A stretch of DNA of 64,000 nucleotides from UBA12018 sp051656605 (GCA_051656605.1 JBOGCF010000013.1:1-64000), one strand, 5' to 3'; counted from the first letter of the stretch, positions 34,397 to 44,445 are shown. Program-made: numbers and translations. Notes: generated by a model not told the origin, from the sequence alone.

Positions 34397-35020
34397 TTAA
34401 TAAAGTTTCTCAATTGCAGCTACAGAACCTTCTGTCAAGATCAAGCTCTTGTTATTAAGAAGAGTGAAGGTATTAAGTTCTGAAACTGTTATTACATTCG
34501 CCTTCTGTAAGTTACGAGCCGACAAATATACGAAATTATTCTTCTCAGCTAAAACCAAAAGTAACTTTTTATCAGCCACTTGCAGGTTTTTAGTAAATGA
34601 TATGAACTCTTTAGTTTTTGGAGCTTCGAATGCGAAATCTTCAACGATGATGATCTCGTTATTCATAGCTTTGTAAGAGAAAGCTGACTTACGAGCCAAA
34701 GCTTTAACTTTCTTGTTCAATTTGAATTCATAGTTTCTAGGTCTTGGACCAAATACACGAGCACCACCAACCAAAACTGGAGAGTTGATATCACCACGAC
34801 GGGCTCCACCACCACCTTTTTGCTTAATAAGCTTGCGAGTTGAACCAGACATTTCGCTTCTTTCCTTAGACTTATGAGTTCCCTGACGTTGGTTTGCAAG
34901 GTACTGCTTTACATCCAAGTAAATCGCATGATCGTTTGGCTCAATGCCAAAGATAGCATCACTCAAAGTTACCTTTCTTCCGGTATCTTCACCTTTAATG
35001 TTATATACGCTCAGTTCCAT
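34397..35020 (-). CDS. rplD: 50S ribosomal protein L4
   Basis: 207 residues. The tunnel loop region RSEMSGSTRKLIKQKGGGGA with RRGDINSPVLVGGARVFGPR is characteristic. In gamma-proteobacteria L4 represses the S10 operon; that control has not been shown in this phylum. Its start overlaps the rplC stop by one base. Confidence 0.97.
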   Translation of the reverse strand: MELSVYNIKGEDTGRKVTLSDAIFGIEPNDHAIYLDVKQYLANQRQGTHKSKERSEMSGSTRKLIKQKGGGGARRGDINSPVLVGGARVFGPRPRNYEFKLNKKVKALARKSAFSYKAMNNEIIIVEDFAFEAPKTKEFISFTKNLQVADKKLLLVLAEKNNFVYLSARNLQKANVITVSELNTFTLLNNKSLILTEGSVAAIEKLY

Positions 35021-35637
35021 TACTTTTCAATTAAAACGATTGAACCTTTAGCTCCTGGAACAGATCCTTTGATCAACAAAAGATTGTGTTCTGGAATCAC
35101 CTTAATAATTTGTAGGTTTTGTACAGTTACTCTATCGCCACCTAGACGGCCTGCCATTCTTGTACCTTTGAATACTTTCGCAGGGTAAGAACAAGCACCA
35201 ACAGAACCTGGTGCACGTAGACGATTGTGCTGACCGTGTGTTGCTTGACCAACACCACCGAAACCGTGACGTTTAACAACACCTTGGAAACCTTTACCTT
35301 TAGATGTTCCAACAACATCAACAAATGAATCTTCTTCGAAGAAATCAGCTTTGATTACATCTCCTAAGTTGAATTCACCTTCAAAACCTTTGAACTCGGC
35401 CAAGTGTCTTTGAGGAGCTACTCCAGCTTTTTTAAAGTGACCCATTTCTGGCTTAGTTGTATGCTTCTCTTTCTTTTCAGAGTAACCCAACTGAATTGCC
35501 TCATAGCCATCTTTCTCGATCGATTTGATCTGAGTAACCACACAAGGACCTACTTCGATAACAGTGCATGGAAGATTTTTTCCATCGGCACTGAAAACGG
35601 ATGTCATTCCGATTTTCTTTCCTATTAATCCTGGCAT
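35020..35637 (-). CDS. rplC: 50S ribosomal protein L3
   Basis: 205 residues. It begins MPGLIGKKIGMTSVFSADGK and has the central motif KGKGFQGVVKRHGFGGVGQA with THGQHNRLRAPGSVGACSYP. L3 reaches the peptidyl-transferase centre and starts 50S assembly. Next gene upstream is rpsJ at 21 bases. Confidence 0.98.
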   Translation of the reverse strand: MPGLIGKKIGMTSVFSADGKNLPCTVIEVGPCVVTQIKSIEKDGYEAIQLGYSEKKEKHTTKPEMGHFKKAGVAPQRHLAEFKGFEGEFNLGDVIKADFFEEDSFVDVVGTSKGKGFQGVVKRHGFGGVGQATHGQHNRLRAPGSVGACSYPAKVFKGTRMAGRLGGDRVTVQNLQIIKVIPEHNLLLIKGSVPGAKGSIVLIEK

Positions 35638-35658
35638 TTCTTTAATTTTTTAAAATAC

Positions 35659-35964
35659 TCAAACTTTAATTTCTACTTCTACACCACTTGGTAATTCCAA
35701 TTTCATCAAAGCGTCAACAGTCTTAGCTGTAGAGCTGTAAATGTCGATCAATCTCTTATATGAAGAAAGCTCGAATTGCTCGCGAGATTTCTTGTTTACG
35801 AAAGTTGAACGGTTTACAGTAAAGATACGCTTATGTGTTGGAAGAGGTATCGGACCGCTTACTACAGCACCGGTAGCCTTAACAGTCTTAACGATCTTCT
35901 CAGCAGACTTGTCTACCAAGTTGTAGTCATAAGACTTAAGTTTAATTCTGATCTTTTGGCTCAT
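35659..35964 (-). CDS. rpsJ: 30S ribosomal protein S10
   Basis: 101 residues. KIRIKLKSYDYNLVDKSAEK, GPIPLPTHKRIFTVNRSTFV and SREQFELSSYKRLIDIYSST are typical. S10 (NusE) also works in antitermination with NusB. It directly follows fusA by 25 bases; tuf, which lies here in many bacteria, is missing. Confidence 0.98.
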   Translation of the reverse strand: MSQKIRIKLKSYDYNLVDKSAEKIVKTVKATGAVVSGPIPLPTHKRIFTVNRSTFVNKKSREQFELSSYKRLIDIYSSTAKTVDALMKLELPSGVEVEIKV

Positions 35965-35989
35965 AATTGAATGTAATATCTATCTATAA

Positions 35990-38119
35990 TTATTTGATCA
36001 AATCTACACGACCTTTCACCTCTGTCAATACTTGCTTAGCGATAGAAGCAGATACTGGCTCGTAGTGAGAGAATGTCATTGTCGAAGTAGCACGACCTGA
36101 AGTGATTGTACGTAGTGCAGTTACATAACCGAACATCTCAGCAAGAGGAGCTTTAGCTTTTACTACACGTGCACCAGAGCGGCTTGATTCCATACCTTCA
36201 ACTTGTCCACGACGTTTGTTCAAGTCAGAAATCACATCACCCATGTTTTCTTCTGGAGTAACAACTTCGATTTTCATCATTGGCTCTAGAAGAGTTGGAG
36301 CTGCTTTTTCAGATGCGCTCTTGAACGCTTGAATAGCACAAATCTCATATGACAACTGATCCGAGTCAACTGGGTGATAAGAACCGTCGATTACAGTTAC
36401 TTTAAGTTTATCAAGAGGATAACCAGCCAAAACACCATTTTTCATAGCGCGAAGGAAACCTTTTTGAATAGATGGGATAAATTCGCGAGGAATATTACCA
36501 CCTTTAACCTCGTCAACGAATTGTAGTTCACCTTCAAATGTTGCATCTGCAGGCTCAACACGTACAATCATATCTGCAAACTTACCACGACCACCAGTTT
36601 GTTTTTTGTAAGTTTCACGCAATTCAACTGGATTTGAGATAGCTTCTTTATAAGAAACTTGAGGACGACCTTGGTTACATTCAACTTTGAACTCACGACG
36701 CAAACGGTCGATAATGATTTCAAGGTGAAGCTCACCCATACCGCTAATTACAGTTTGACCTGTTTCATCGTTTGATGATACGCGGAAAGTTGGATCCTCT
36801 TCTGCAAGTTTAGCCAAACCAACACCGAGTTTATCAAGATCTTTTTGAGTTTTAGGCTCTACTGCGATACCAATAACTGGCTCTGGGAAGTCCATTGATT
36901 CAAGTACCATAGGGTGACCTTCTTGACAAAGTGTATCACCTGTACGAATATCTTTGAAACCAACACCTGCACCAATATCACCACAACCGATAAATTCCTT
37001 CGAATTTTGTTTGTTTGAGTGCATTTGGAACAAACGAGAAATACGTTCTTTTTTGTTTGAACGAGTATTGTAAACGTATGATCCTGCTTCAAGTTCTCCT
37101 GTGTAAACACGGAAGAAACACAAACGGCCTACATAAGGGTCAGTTGCGATCTTAAATGCCAAAGCAACAAGAGGTTCATCTGAAGAAACCGGACGAGTAA
37201 TCATCGTTTCTGGATCTTCTGGATTGAATCCTTCGATAATTGGGTTATCGATTGGACTTGGCAAGAATGAACAAACTGCGTCTAGAAGACACTGAACACC
37301 TTTGTTTTTGAAAGAAGAACCACAAATCATTGGGTTGATAGCCATAGCTAAAGTACCCTTACGAATTGCATTCATAATTTCATCTTCAGTGATAGCAGAA
37401 GGATCGTCGAAGAATTTTTCCATGATTGCATCATCACATTCAGCGATAGATTCAAGCATTTTTTCTCTCCATTCTTCAGCTTCAGCTAGAAGTTCAGCAG
37501 GAACTTCTTCCACTGAGTATTCAGCACCCATAGTTTCATCATGCCAGTAAAGAGCTTTCATTCTAATAAGGTCAATTACACCTTTGAATGTTTCTTCAGC
37601 TCCAATTGGAATTTGAATAGGACATGGGTTTGCTCCAAGAACATCTCTTAACTGACGAACAACTTCGAAGAAGTTAGCTCCTGAACGGTCCATTTTGTTA
37701 ACGTAACCAATACGAGGAACATTATATTTGTCAGCTTGGCGCCATACAGTTTCTGATTGCGGCTCAACACCACCTACTGCACAGAAAGTTGCAACAGCAC
37801 CATCAAGGATACGTAGTGAACGCTCTACCTCTACAGTAAAGTCAACGTGTCCCGGAGTATCAATAAGATTGATTTTGAATTTTTTATTATCGTAGTTCCA
37901 GAATGTGGTTGTAGCAGCAGAGGTAATAGTAATACCACGCTCTTGCTCTTGTTCCATCCAGTCCATTGTAGCACCACCATCGTGAACCTCACCAATTTTG
38001 TGAGTCAAGCCGGTATAAAAAAGAATACGCTCTGAAGTCGTAGTCTTACCAGCATCGATGTGAGCCATGATACCAATATTTCTGGTTAAATTTAATTGTT
38101 GATCTGAACCTTTAGCCAT
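35990..38119 (-). CDS. fusA: elongation factor G
   Basis: 709 residues. The GTPase motifs are AHIDAGKTT (19-27), DTPGHVDFT and NKMDRSGA; domains II-V follow, with GMGELHLEIIIDRLRREF and SGRATSTMTFSHYEP near the end. EF-G drives translocation and ribosome recycling. Its place between rpsG and rpsJ marks it as the canonical copy rather than one of the EF-G paralogues common in Bacteroidetes. Confidence 0.97.
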   Translation of the reverse strand: MAKGSDQQLNLTRNIGIMAHIDAGKTTTSERILFYTGLTHKIGEVHDGGATMDWMEQEQERGITITSAATTTFWNYDNKKFKINLIDTPGHVDFTVEVERSLRILDGAVATFCAVGGVEPQSETVWRQADKYNVPRIGYVNKMDRSGANFFEVVRQLRDVLGANPCPIQIPIGAEETFKGVIDLIRMKALYWHDETMGAEYSVEEVPAELLAEAEEWREKMLESIAECDDAIMEKFFDDPSAITEDEIMNAIRKGTLAMAINPMICGSSFKNKGVQCLLDAVCSFLPSPIDNPIIEGFNPEDPETMITRPVSSDEPLVALAFKIATDPYVGRLCFFRVYTGELEAGSYVYNTRSNKKERISRLFQMHSNKQNSKEFIGCGDIGAGVGFKDIRTGDTLCQEGHPMVLESMDFPEPVIGIAVEPKTQKDLDKLGVGLAKLAEEDPTFRVSSNDETGQTVISGMGELHLEIIIDRLRREFKVECNQGRPQVSYKEAISNPVELRETYKKQTGGRGKFADMIVRVEPADATFEGELQFVDEVKGGNIPREFIPSIQKGFLRAMKNGVLAGYPLDKLKVTVIDGSYHPVDSDQLSYEICAIQAFKSASEKAAPTLLEPMMKIEVVTPEENMGDVISDLNKRRGQVEGMESSRSGARVVKAKAPLAEMFGYVTALRTITSGRATSTMTFSHYEPVSASIAKQVLTEVKGRVDLIK

Positions 38120-38140
38120 CTTATTCTAGTATTAGCTTAA

Positions 38141-38617
38141 TTAAAATCTAAAGTGAGCAAATGCACGGTTAGCGTCTGCCATTCTATGCATATCTTCTTT
38201 CTTCTTGAATGCACCACCTTGGTTGTTAAATGCATCAACAATCTCCGCAGCCAATTTATCAGCCATAGTACGGCCTCCTCTTTTGCGTGAGAAAAGAATA
38301 AGATTCTTCATTGAGATTGACTCCTTACGGTCATGACGGATTTCAGTAGGAACTTGGAATGTAGCACCACCAACACGGCGAGACTTAACTTCCACTTGAG
38401 GAGTAATGTTATCTAAAGCAGCTTTCCAGATTTCTAGAGCTGATCTTTCTTCATTAGCCAACTTGGTCTTAACGTTTTCCAACGCTGTATAGAAAATTTC
38501 GAAGGCAACAGATTTTTTGCCATCGTACATCAGGTGATTTACAAATTTTGTCACCTTAACATCACCGAAAACAGGATCTGGGAGAACCTGTCTCTTTTTT
38601 GGTTTTGCTTTTCTCAT
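38141..38617 (-). CDS. rpsG: 30S ribosomal protein S7
   Basis: 158 residues. MRKAKPKKRQVLPDPVFGDV, RRVGGATFQVPTEIR and ADKLAAEIVDAFNNQGGAFK identify S7, which organises the 30S head. It lies 151 bases after rpsL, a spacer in which I see no clear terminator. Confidence 0.97.
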   Translation of the reverse strand: MRKAKPKKRQVLPDPVFGDVKVTKFVNHLMYDGKKSVAFEIFYTALENVKTKLANEERSALEIWKAALDNITPQVEVKSRRVGGATFQVPTEIRHDRKESISMKNLILFSRKRGGRTMADKLAAEIVDAFNNQGGAFKKKEDMHRMADANRAFAHFRF

Positions 38618-38768
38618 TTCTGATAAAATTTCGTTCTTGTTTTTGGTTGCTTAAAAAATATTGCTTCAACAACACCGCTGTGTTATTTACTCAACCTATA
38701 GCCTATCCAATAAACTCAAACTAGTTTTAATACTTAATTTATTAATCTCAGTTTGAAAGGGCTTGATA

Positions 38769-39182
38769 TTATTTCTTCTTGCCTTTTGTTGCAGCTGCAG
38801 CAGCTTGACCTGGTTTAGGACGCTTAGCTCCGTATTTTGAACGTCTTTGAGTACGACCATTCACACCAGCAGTATCAAGTGTACCGCGAACGATGTGGTA
38901 ACGTACCCCTGGAAGGTCTTTCACACGACCACCACGAACCAATACGATAGAGTGCTCTTGCAAGTTGTGTCCTTCTCCCGGAATATAAGAGTTAACCTCT
39001 TTACCATTTGTCAAACGTACTCTCGCAACTTTACGCATCGCTGAGTTAGGTTTCTTTGGAGTTGTAGTGTAAACTCTCACACACACACCACGTCTTTGAG
39101 GACATGCATCTAGCGCAGGAGCTTTTCCTTTTACTACCAAAGTTTCCCTTCCTTTTCTAACTAATTGTTGAATTGTAGGCAT
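38769..39182 (-). CDS. rpsL: 30S ribosomal protein S12
   Basis: 137 residues from the ATG at 39182 (MPTIQQLVRKGRETLVVKGK); the frame extends 17 codons upstream but those residues do not belong to S12. The decoding loops TTPKKPNSAMRK and RVKDLPGVRYH keep both lysines whose change gives streptomycin resistance. The tail AAAAATKGKKK is a phylum-typical extension. First gene of the superoperon. Confidence 0.97.
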   Translation of the reverse strand: MPTIQQLVRKGRETLVVKGKAPALDACPQRRGVCVRVYTTTPKKPNSAMRKVARVRLTNGKEVNSYIPGEGHNLQEHSIVLVRGGRVKDLPGVRYHIVRGTLDTAGVNGRTQRRSKYGAKRPKPGQAAAAATKGKKK

Positions 39183-39310
39183 TTTAATTCTATTTAAAAA
39201 CTTTGTTGTGTAAATAATATATTTCACATTCACTGCTTTCTATGCAACTTACCAACTGTTAATCAAAAACTTAACCAACAACCAGAATACATCACATCCG
39301 AAAGACGCTG

Positions 39311-39340
39311 CAAAGTTACACAATTATTTCCAAAACGCAA
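39311..39340 (-). promoter_or_regulatory. main promoter of the ribosomal superoperon
   Basis: On the minus strand TTG is followed after 19 nt by TAACTTTG, a full match to TAnnTTTG. Transcription would begin near 39304, leaving a leader of about 120 nt before rpsL. Confidence 0.6.
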
Positions 39341-40051
39341 TCAACTATGGAATATTATTACTCTTTTCCAATTATTTAGCATTTGTTCATAAGACTCAAA
39401 ACCAATACAATAGACTCAAAATAGAAATTAACCATACATTATAACAAAACGACATACAAACCATAAATTTATCACATTCTAAGTTTAAATTGAGATTGAT
39501 TCAACCCTCAGAAAACACCTAAAACAGGAATAGTCCATACAGTTATTTTTCTACACATTCGAATATCTTATTGTACCCTTTTACTAAAAATCAAAAGAGT
39601 AAGAACAAAACTTAAGAATCAGCCGTTTTTAGCTTTACATAGCCCTCCTACTCTAGTTTACATGATATTATAGACAAATAAAAAGTAACACATAGACACA
39701 AAACAGACACACTTCAAAACCTCGTAAAGAAAAGCATTCTTGAAAAATTGTCTACGGGACTCAAACTGAAATACCATCGTAAAATTTCACATCAATATGA
39801 TAAAGCTTAACTCCGGAAGCTTACTAAAATCGACTCAGCCCTAATAAAGGGATCAAAAGAATCAATCCTAACAAACTTAAAGAATCACTTATACAATCGC
39901 CCCTCCGCCCCTTCAGAAAGAAAAGAAACATGAACAGAAAAGAAAACAAAAAAGCAAAAATCCTTTTTAATACCACTAAAAACAGACGCACGCCTACCTA
40001 CTTGTCGTAGGCCAACAGCATCCCTCAAAAAAAGCTCTTGAGGTTTGCAAC

Positions 40052-40113
40052 AAAACCTAATGTAGTTCTTCAATAAACCTAATAAGGTTTTAAACTAAAA
40101 CACATTAGGTTTT
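40052..40113. repeat. nested inverted repeat
   Basis: AAAACCTAATGT at 40052 pairs with ACATTAGGTTTT ending at 40113. Inside it AAACCT and AGGTTT (40075-40090) form a second stem with loop AATA. The same ACCTAAT core occurs in both. Confidence 0.55.
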
Positions 40114-40574
40114 CATCTGAGCACTACTAAACATAAAAGAGGTATCAACTATTTGGAGTAAAAATAACCGCAAACTCTATTTTTGGAATACAACAACCCC
40201 CGAAAACAACCTCATATTTAAATCTTGAAAATGAAAACATCATTCAATCAGGTAGACTTAGTGTAAATCAAGGATGCAATTCAGACCAATCCATAAAACC
40301 CTAGACCATGAGAAAAAAAACAGACAGCATAAATCCAAAACAAAGGGACTTATAAGCAAGTAAGACCTATAAAACAACTTAGCCTAAATGAATTACATTC
40401 TTATATATCAAGCATTTCTTATATTTACACAAATAATTATTGTCACTTTCTATTCAACTAATTCAAATTAATATTTATATTGCAAACAATAACCTTACAA
40501 CGCAGCAATACATTATGAGAAAAGCTATAACGCACAAATTGACACGTAATTTCAAAACTAAATGAAGAACAGTT

Positions 40575-41465
40575 ATGAATACCAACACTACACAAATTAA
40601 AAACAAAGACATAGCAATAATTATACCCCAGAATTTAATTTGCGAATTGTCACAAAACCCACTAACAGAAGACTTGTATTTGATTTCTATCAAAAACTAT
40701 ACGGAGTCAAATCTTATCAACAACAAATCTGAAGACGAAGAAAGTTATTCTTTAATCTTTTGCTTTGCCGGAAAAATAAGAGTACATATATCTGAAGATG
40801 AGATTCAGATCAGAGAGAAAGAGTTCCTCATCTGTAAAACAGCATGCATAAAAGAGATTTCCCACATTAAGAGGAGAGACAATCTTGTATATATCATCCA
40901 ATTTAATGGAAAGAAAGCACACTGCCTCATAAAAGAAGAGAATACTGCTTTCTCATTGGGGCTTACAGATGATATTACATCGGTTTATCTACACAAAATA
41001 CAGGAAATTGTCCACTCTCTAGAAATGGGATATAGAAAAGAAAACATAGAATACATCTCAGGACAATTATGGACACTGCTCATATCTACAAAATATACAG
41101 AATTAGCAGTATCCGATATTATCTATCCAGATACGGATATAATAACAAAAGCGATAACGATAATGAAAGATCATATTGAGAAAAGACTTACACTCGAGGA
41201 TCTAGCTTCAGAGTTAGACTACTCCCCTTCTCATCTATCTACATTATTTACAAAGAAAACAGGTGAAACACCTATTAACTACTACAATCAGTTGAAAATA
41301 CAGCAAGCGGCAACGTATTTACAACGAACAAATATTCAGATCAAAGAAATTGCGAATCGACTGCAATTCTACGATGAATTCTATTTTTCAAAGGTATTTA
41401 AACGTTATATGGGCATAACCCCCTCAAAATTTAAAAAGAAATATTCTTTAATTATATCTGATTAA
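40575..41465 (+). CDS. AraC-family transcriptional regulator
   Basis: 296 residues. The N-terminal half is probably a cupin-like sensor (GKIRVHISEDEIQIREKEFL). The C-terminal part (about 192-292) has two helix-turn-helix motifs: LTLEDLASELDYSPSHLSTL and IKEIANRLQFYDEFYFSKVF, ending RYMGITPSKFKKKY, the AraC/XylS pattern. It stands alone, facing away from the ribosomal genes, with no obvious metabolic neighbour; its ligand and targets are unknown. A terminator-like hairpin follows. Confidence 0.85.
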   Translation: MNTNTTQIKNKDIAIIIPQNLICELSQNPLTEDLYLISIKNYTESNLINNKSEDEESYSLIFCFAGKIRVHISEDEIQIREKEFLICKTACIKEISHIKRRDNLVYIIQFNGKKAHCLIKEENTAFSLGLTDDITSVYLHKIQEIVHSLEMGYRKENIEYISGQLWTLLISTKYTELAVSDIIYPDTDIITKAITIMKDHIEKRLTLEDLASELDYSPSHLSTLFTKKTGETPINYYNQLKIQQAATYLQRTNIQIKEIANRLQFYDEFYFSKVFKRYMGITPSKFKKKYSLIISD

Positions 41466-41473
41466 AAAAAGAA

Positions 41474-41534
41474 TACCCCGCAACTTATCAGCCAATATTC
41501 TTCAAAAAAGAAAGGTCTGATAAGCTACGGGGAT
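41474..41534 (+). terminator. imperfect hairpin after the AraC gene
   Basis: CCCCG and TTATCAG pair with CTGATAA and CGGGG across a 4-base internal mismatch and a 25-base loop. The loop is large and the T-run poor, so it may serve as an mRNA end barrier rather than a strong terminator. Confidence 0.45.
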
Positions 41535-41562
41535 AAATATTTTAGTATGCTATATTCTAAAT

Positions 41563-42357
41563 TTACAAACGCCTGATTGCCCTCAATAAATGAGAATGAG
41601 TACCTGTCGTTTTATGAATTATGCCAACATCGTCCAACGAATCAACATGTACATTTATGGATGCATGAATCACTCGGTTTGAGTCTAAAAGTATCCCTAC
41701 GTGTGATATATCAGAGGATGATGTAGAACTAAAAAACAGCAAATCGCCTTGTTTTGCATCAGCCAAAGCATCTACCGTCGATCCTACTTCAACTTGCTGT
41801 CTTGCATCACGCGGTAACTCAAAACCATGAATCGCATACACTTGTTGAACAAACCCTGAGCAGTCAATACCCAACGTTGTTTTTCCACCCCACAAATAAG
41901 GCGCATTCTTAAAACTAAAAGCAGTTTCAAGAATCCCCTCCAAAGAAGCAGGATGAGTATTCACAACAAAAGTAGGATGAATTTGATACTCGCTACCATT
42001 GAATCCAAATCGCCCGTTTAGTTCATTGTATCCAATTAATCGGCTACCCAGTGGTAATCGGATAATTGAACGATCTGATAAATTAAAAACATCAGCTAAT
42101 TGAGCAGTTGACATATATGTTGTTTTCAATTCTAAAAGTGATGTATCACCAACTAAATGAATTGAAGCTTTACAAACCCATCCTGAATAATTATCATATA
42201 AAGAGGTTACAAAATAAAATTCAGAATCCTCTTTTTCTACTAAAAGAATATCTCCAAAAAGATATTGAGTTACCATTTCACTTCTTTCAGAAGCTGAGAG
42301 TCTTGCTGCGACAAGCGGCTGCAAAACTACTCCATATTTATTTGATGTTGTATTCAT
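41563..42357 (-). CDS. NlpC/P60 (C40) cell-wall peptidase
   Basis: 264 residues from the ATG at 42357, one base after the mutL stop; longer in-frame starts lie inside mutL. An SH3-like N-terminal part (about 20-110) precedes the catalytic domain: YLWGGKTTLGIDCSGFVQQV with Cys166, SHVGILL with His219 and VIHAS. No signal peptide is visible. Such enzymes cut gamma-D-Glu to diamino-acid bonds of muropeptides and often act in the cytoplasm on recycled peptides. Coupling to mutL is probably only operonic. Confidence 0.83.
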   Translation of the reverse strand: MNTTSNKYGVVLQPLVAARLSASERSEMVTQYLFGDILLVEKEDSEFYFVTSLYDNYSGWVCKASIHLVGDTSLLELKTTYMSTAQLADVFNLSDRSIIRLPLGSRLIGYNELNGRFGFNGSEYQIHPTFVVNTHPASLEGILETAFSFKNAPYLWGGKTTLGIDCSGFVQQVYAIHGFELPRDARQQVEVGSTVDALADAKQGDLLFFSSTSSSDISHVGILLDSNRVIHASINVHVDSLDDVGIIHKTTGTHSHLLRAIRRL

Positions 42358-42358
42358 T

Positions 42359-44434
42359 TTATTTAAAACGCTTTGCAAATTCATCATCTTCAATCATAGA
42401 TACAATTATTGAACCATCAGGGCCAATATTTGGAGAACTTGATGAAAATAGATTTGCTATAAGATTATCCATTTCTTCCGTAGTGAGAGATTTACCTGAT
42501 TGTATTGCTGCTGAACGAGCAAAAGACAAAGCCAATGTCTCTGTTATTTTATCATGCGCAGACAAGCCTGTTTCAAGAACATCATACAACGCGGACTTTA
42601 GCAATTCTATCGGATTTGCTTTATCCAAACCAACCGGCACTCCATTTATGGAATATGTATTATTTCCTAAATGAGCAAGATCAAACCCCATAAAATATAA
42701 ATCGTCTAGAATTGTTGGCAACACTGCCGACTCTCCTGCTGTAAAACTTATCATTTCAGGAAACAGAAGCTTTTGTGATGCTGCCTTCTTTGATTTTAGG
42801 CTAGTCAAATATTGATCAAATAATATTCGAACATGTGCTCTATGCTGATCTACAATCATCAGTCCTGACTTGACCGATGTTATAATATACTTGTGCTTAT
42901 ATTGGATATAAAATACAGTTGGAATGCTTGGAAACAATTGCTGCTCCGGTGTTCCCTTTGACACAACTTCTACAGCACCCTCTGACTTCGTCGCTGATAC
43001 AGTTATTGAAGATTGGAATGTTTCTTGACTATCCCACTGATTGAACTGAGAAGTAGGACTGAATGTATCAAAGCCTGTAGTAGGTCGAAAGCTAGAACTT
43101 TTACCGGCACTCATCTTTGACGGAAGATCGTTTGCCTTAGATGGTAATTCTAGCAAATCCTGACTCTCCAATACATTAGAAACCTTTGACTCAAAAGAAG
43201 TTTCTTCCATTTCGAAGTTTTCCTCATGCGGCAAACCAATTTCTTCTGTAGAACGGCCTTTTTCGAAACCTTCATACAATTTTTCCCAATCAAACTCTGG
43301 TCGTGAGAAATTAGATGAAGCATTAAACGGATTATATCCTTTATCGATTTCTACATTAGGAGTCGTAAATGGATTCTGTTGGTCGGAGTGAAAAACAGGA
43401 ATATCAATCGAGTCATCCACATCAAAATTAATTGAAGGAACTGCATTTGATTTACCTAACGATTCTTTTACTGCGCTAGATAGTATTTGCCAAATAGGCT
43501 GTTCGTTTTCAAACTTTATTTCTGTCTTTGTAGGATGAATATTTACATCTATTGATGAAGGGTCTAAGTCGAAATATATAAAATAATTTGGCATCTCACC
43601 TGTTGAGATGATGTGCTCGTATGCATTCATCACTGCTTTATGAAAATACGGATGTTTCATAAAGCGATTATTTACAAAAAAGAATTGATGAGCTCCTCTC
43701 TTCTTGACAAAATCAGGCTTTCCTACAAAGCCACTTATATTAATTAAAGACGTTTTTACTTCAACTGGCAATAACTGTTGATTGACATTCTTCCCAAATA
43801 TATTAAGAATACGTTGCTTAAGACCAGAAGATGGTAAATTATAGATTTCACCATCGTTATGAATCAATAAAAAAGAGACTTCCGAATAAACTAGTGCTAT
43901 ACGCTCAAATTCCGTAATAATATTACGAAACTCTGTCTCATTCGATTTCAAAAACTTTCGGCGAGCTGGAACATTAAAAAATAAATTCTTGATAGAAAAA
44001 TTACTTCCTACTGCACATGCTATCGGCTCTTGCGATTCTACAGCAGAACCTGAAATTATCAAATGTGTTCCAAGCTCAGATGCCTCTTGACGACTTTTCA
44101 ATTCAACGTGTGCAACGGCTGCGATCGAAGCAAGAGCCTCACCTCGAAAACCCATTGTTGTCAAAGCAAACAAATCATCAGCCTTAGATATCTTTGACGT
44201 TGCATGACGCTCAAATGCCATTCGTGCATCTGTCTCAGACATTCCTTTGCCGTTATCAATGACTTGAATTAACGTTTTCCCTGCATCTTTTATTACAACT
44301 TGAACCTCAGAAGCTCCAGCATCGACTGCATTCTCAACCAATTCTTTCACCACTGAGGCTGGACGTTGAATAACCTCACCTGCCGCTATTTGATTAGCGA
44401 TACTTTCAGGAAGTAAATGTATAATGTCACTCAT
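42359..44434 (-). CDS. mutL: DNA mismatch repair protein MutL
   Basis: 691 residues. The ATPase half has all GHKL motifs: VKELVENAVDAGA, IDNGKGM, RHATSKI and TMGFRGEALASI. The C-terminal dimerisation half begins near 490. The endonuclease motif DQHA(X)2E(X)4E reads DQHRAHVRILFD (529-540), with Arg, Val and Asp at key places, and the terminal CPHGRP motif is replaced by IGPDGS. So the protein should bind MutS and ATP but not nick DNA itself. Twelve bases separate it from the small membrane-protein gene upstream. Confidence 0.95.
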   Translation of the reverse strand: MSDIIHLLPESIANQIAAGEVIQRPASVVKELVENAVDAGASEVQVVIKDAGKTLIQVIDNGKGMSETDARMAFERHATSKISKADDLFALTTMGFRGEALASIAAVAHVELKSRQEASELGTHLIISGSAVESQEPIACAVGSNFSIKNLFFNVPARRKFLKSNETEFRNIITEFERIALVYSEVSFLLIHNDGEIYNLPSSGLKQRILNIFGKNVNQQLLPVEVKTSLINISGFVGKPDFVKKRGAHQFFFVNNRFMKHPYFHKAVMNAYEHIISTGEMPNYFIYFDLDPSSIDVNIHPTKTEIKFENEQPIWQILSSAVKESLGKSNAVPSINFDVDDSIDIPVFHSDQQNPFTTPNVEIDKGYNPFNASSNFSRPEFDWEKLYEGFEKGRSTEEIGLPHEENFEMEETSFESKVSNVLESQDLLELPSKANDLPSKMSAGKSSSFRPTTGFDTFSPTSQFNQWDSQETFQSSITVSATKSEGAVEVVSKGTPEQQLFPSIPTVFYIQYKHKYIITSVKSGLMIVDQHRAHVRILFDQYLTSLKSKKAASQKLLFPEMISFTAGESAVLPTILDDLYFMGFDLAHLGNNTYSINGVPVGLDKANPIELLKSALYDVLETGLSAHDKITETLALSFARSAAIQSGKSLTTEEMDNLIANLFSSSSPNIGPDGSIIVSMIEDDEFAKRFK

Positions 44435-44445
44435 TAAAATTAATT

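Larger units (their letters stand above)
39183..40574. other. 1.4-kb AT-rich region upstream of rpsL
   Basis: 1392 bases without a supported gene. The part nearest rpsL holds its promoter. The rest is A-rich on the plus strand with many short stops; one nested inverted repeat lies at 40052-40113. I see no tRNA, known small RNA or transposon end. Confidence 0.55.

Noticed and set aside
39885..40073. 62-codon frame in the AT-rich spacer
   Set aside because: Basic and low-complexity, no start signal and no similarity to known proteins.
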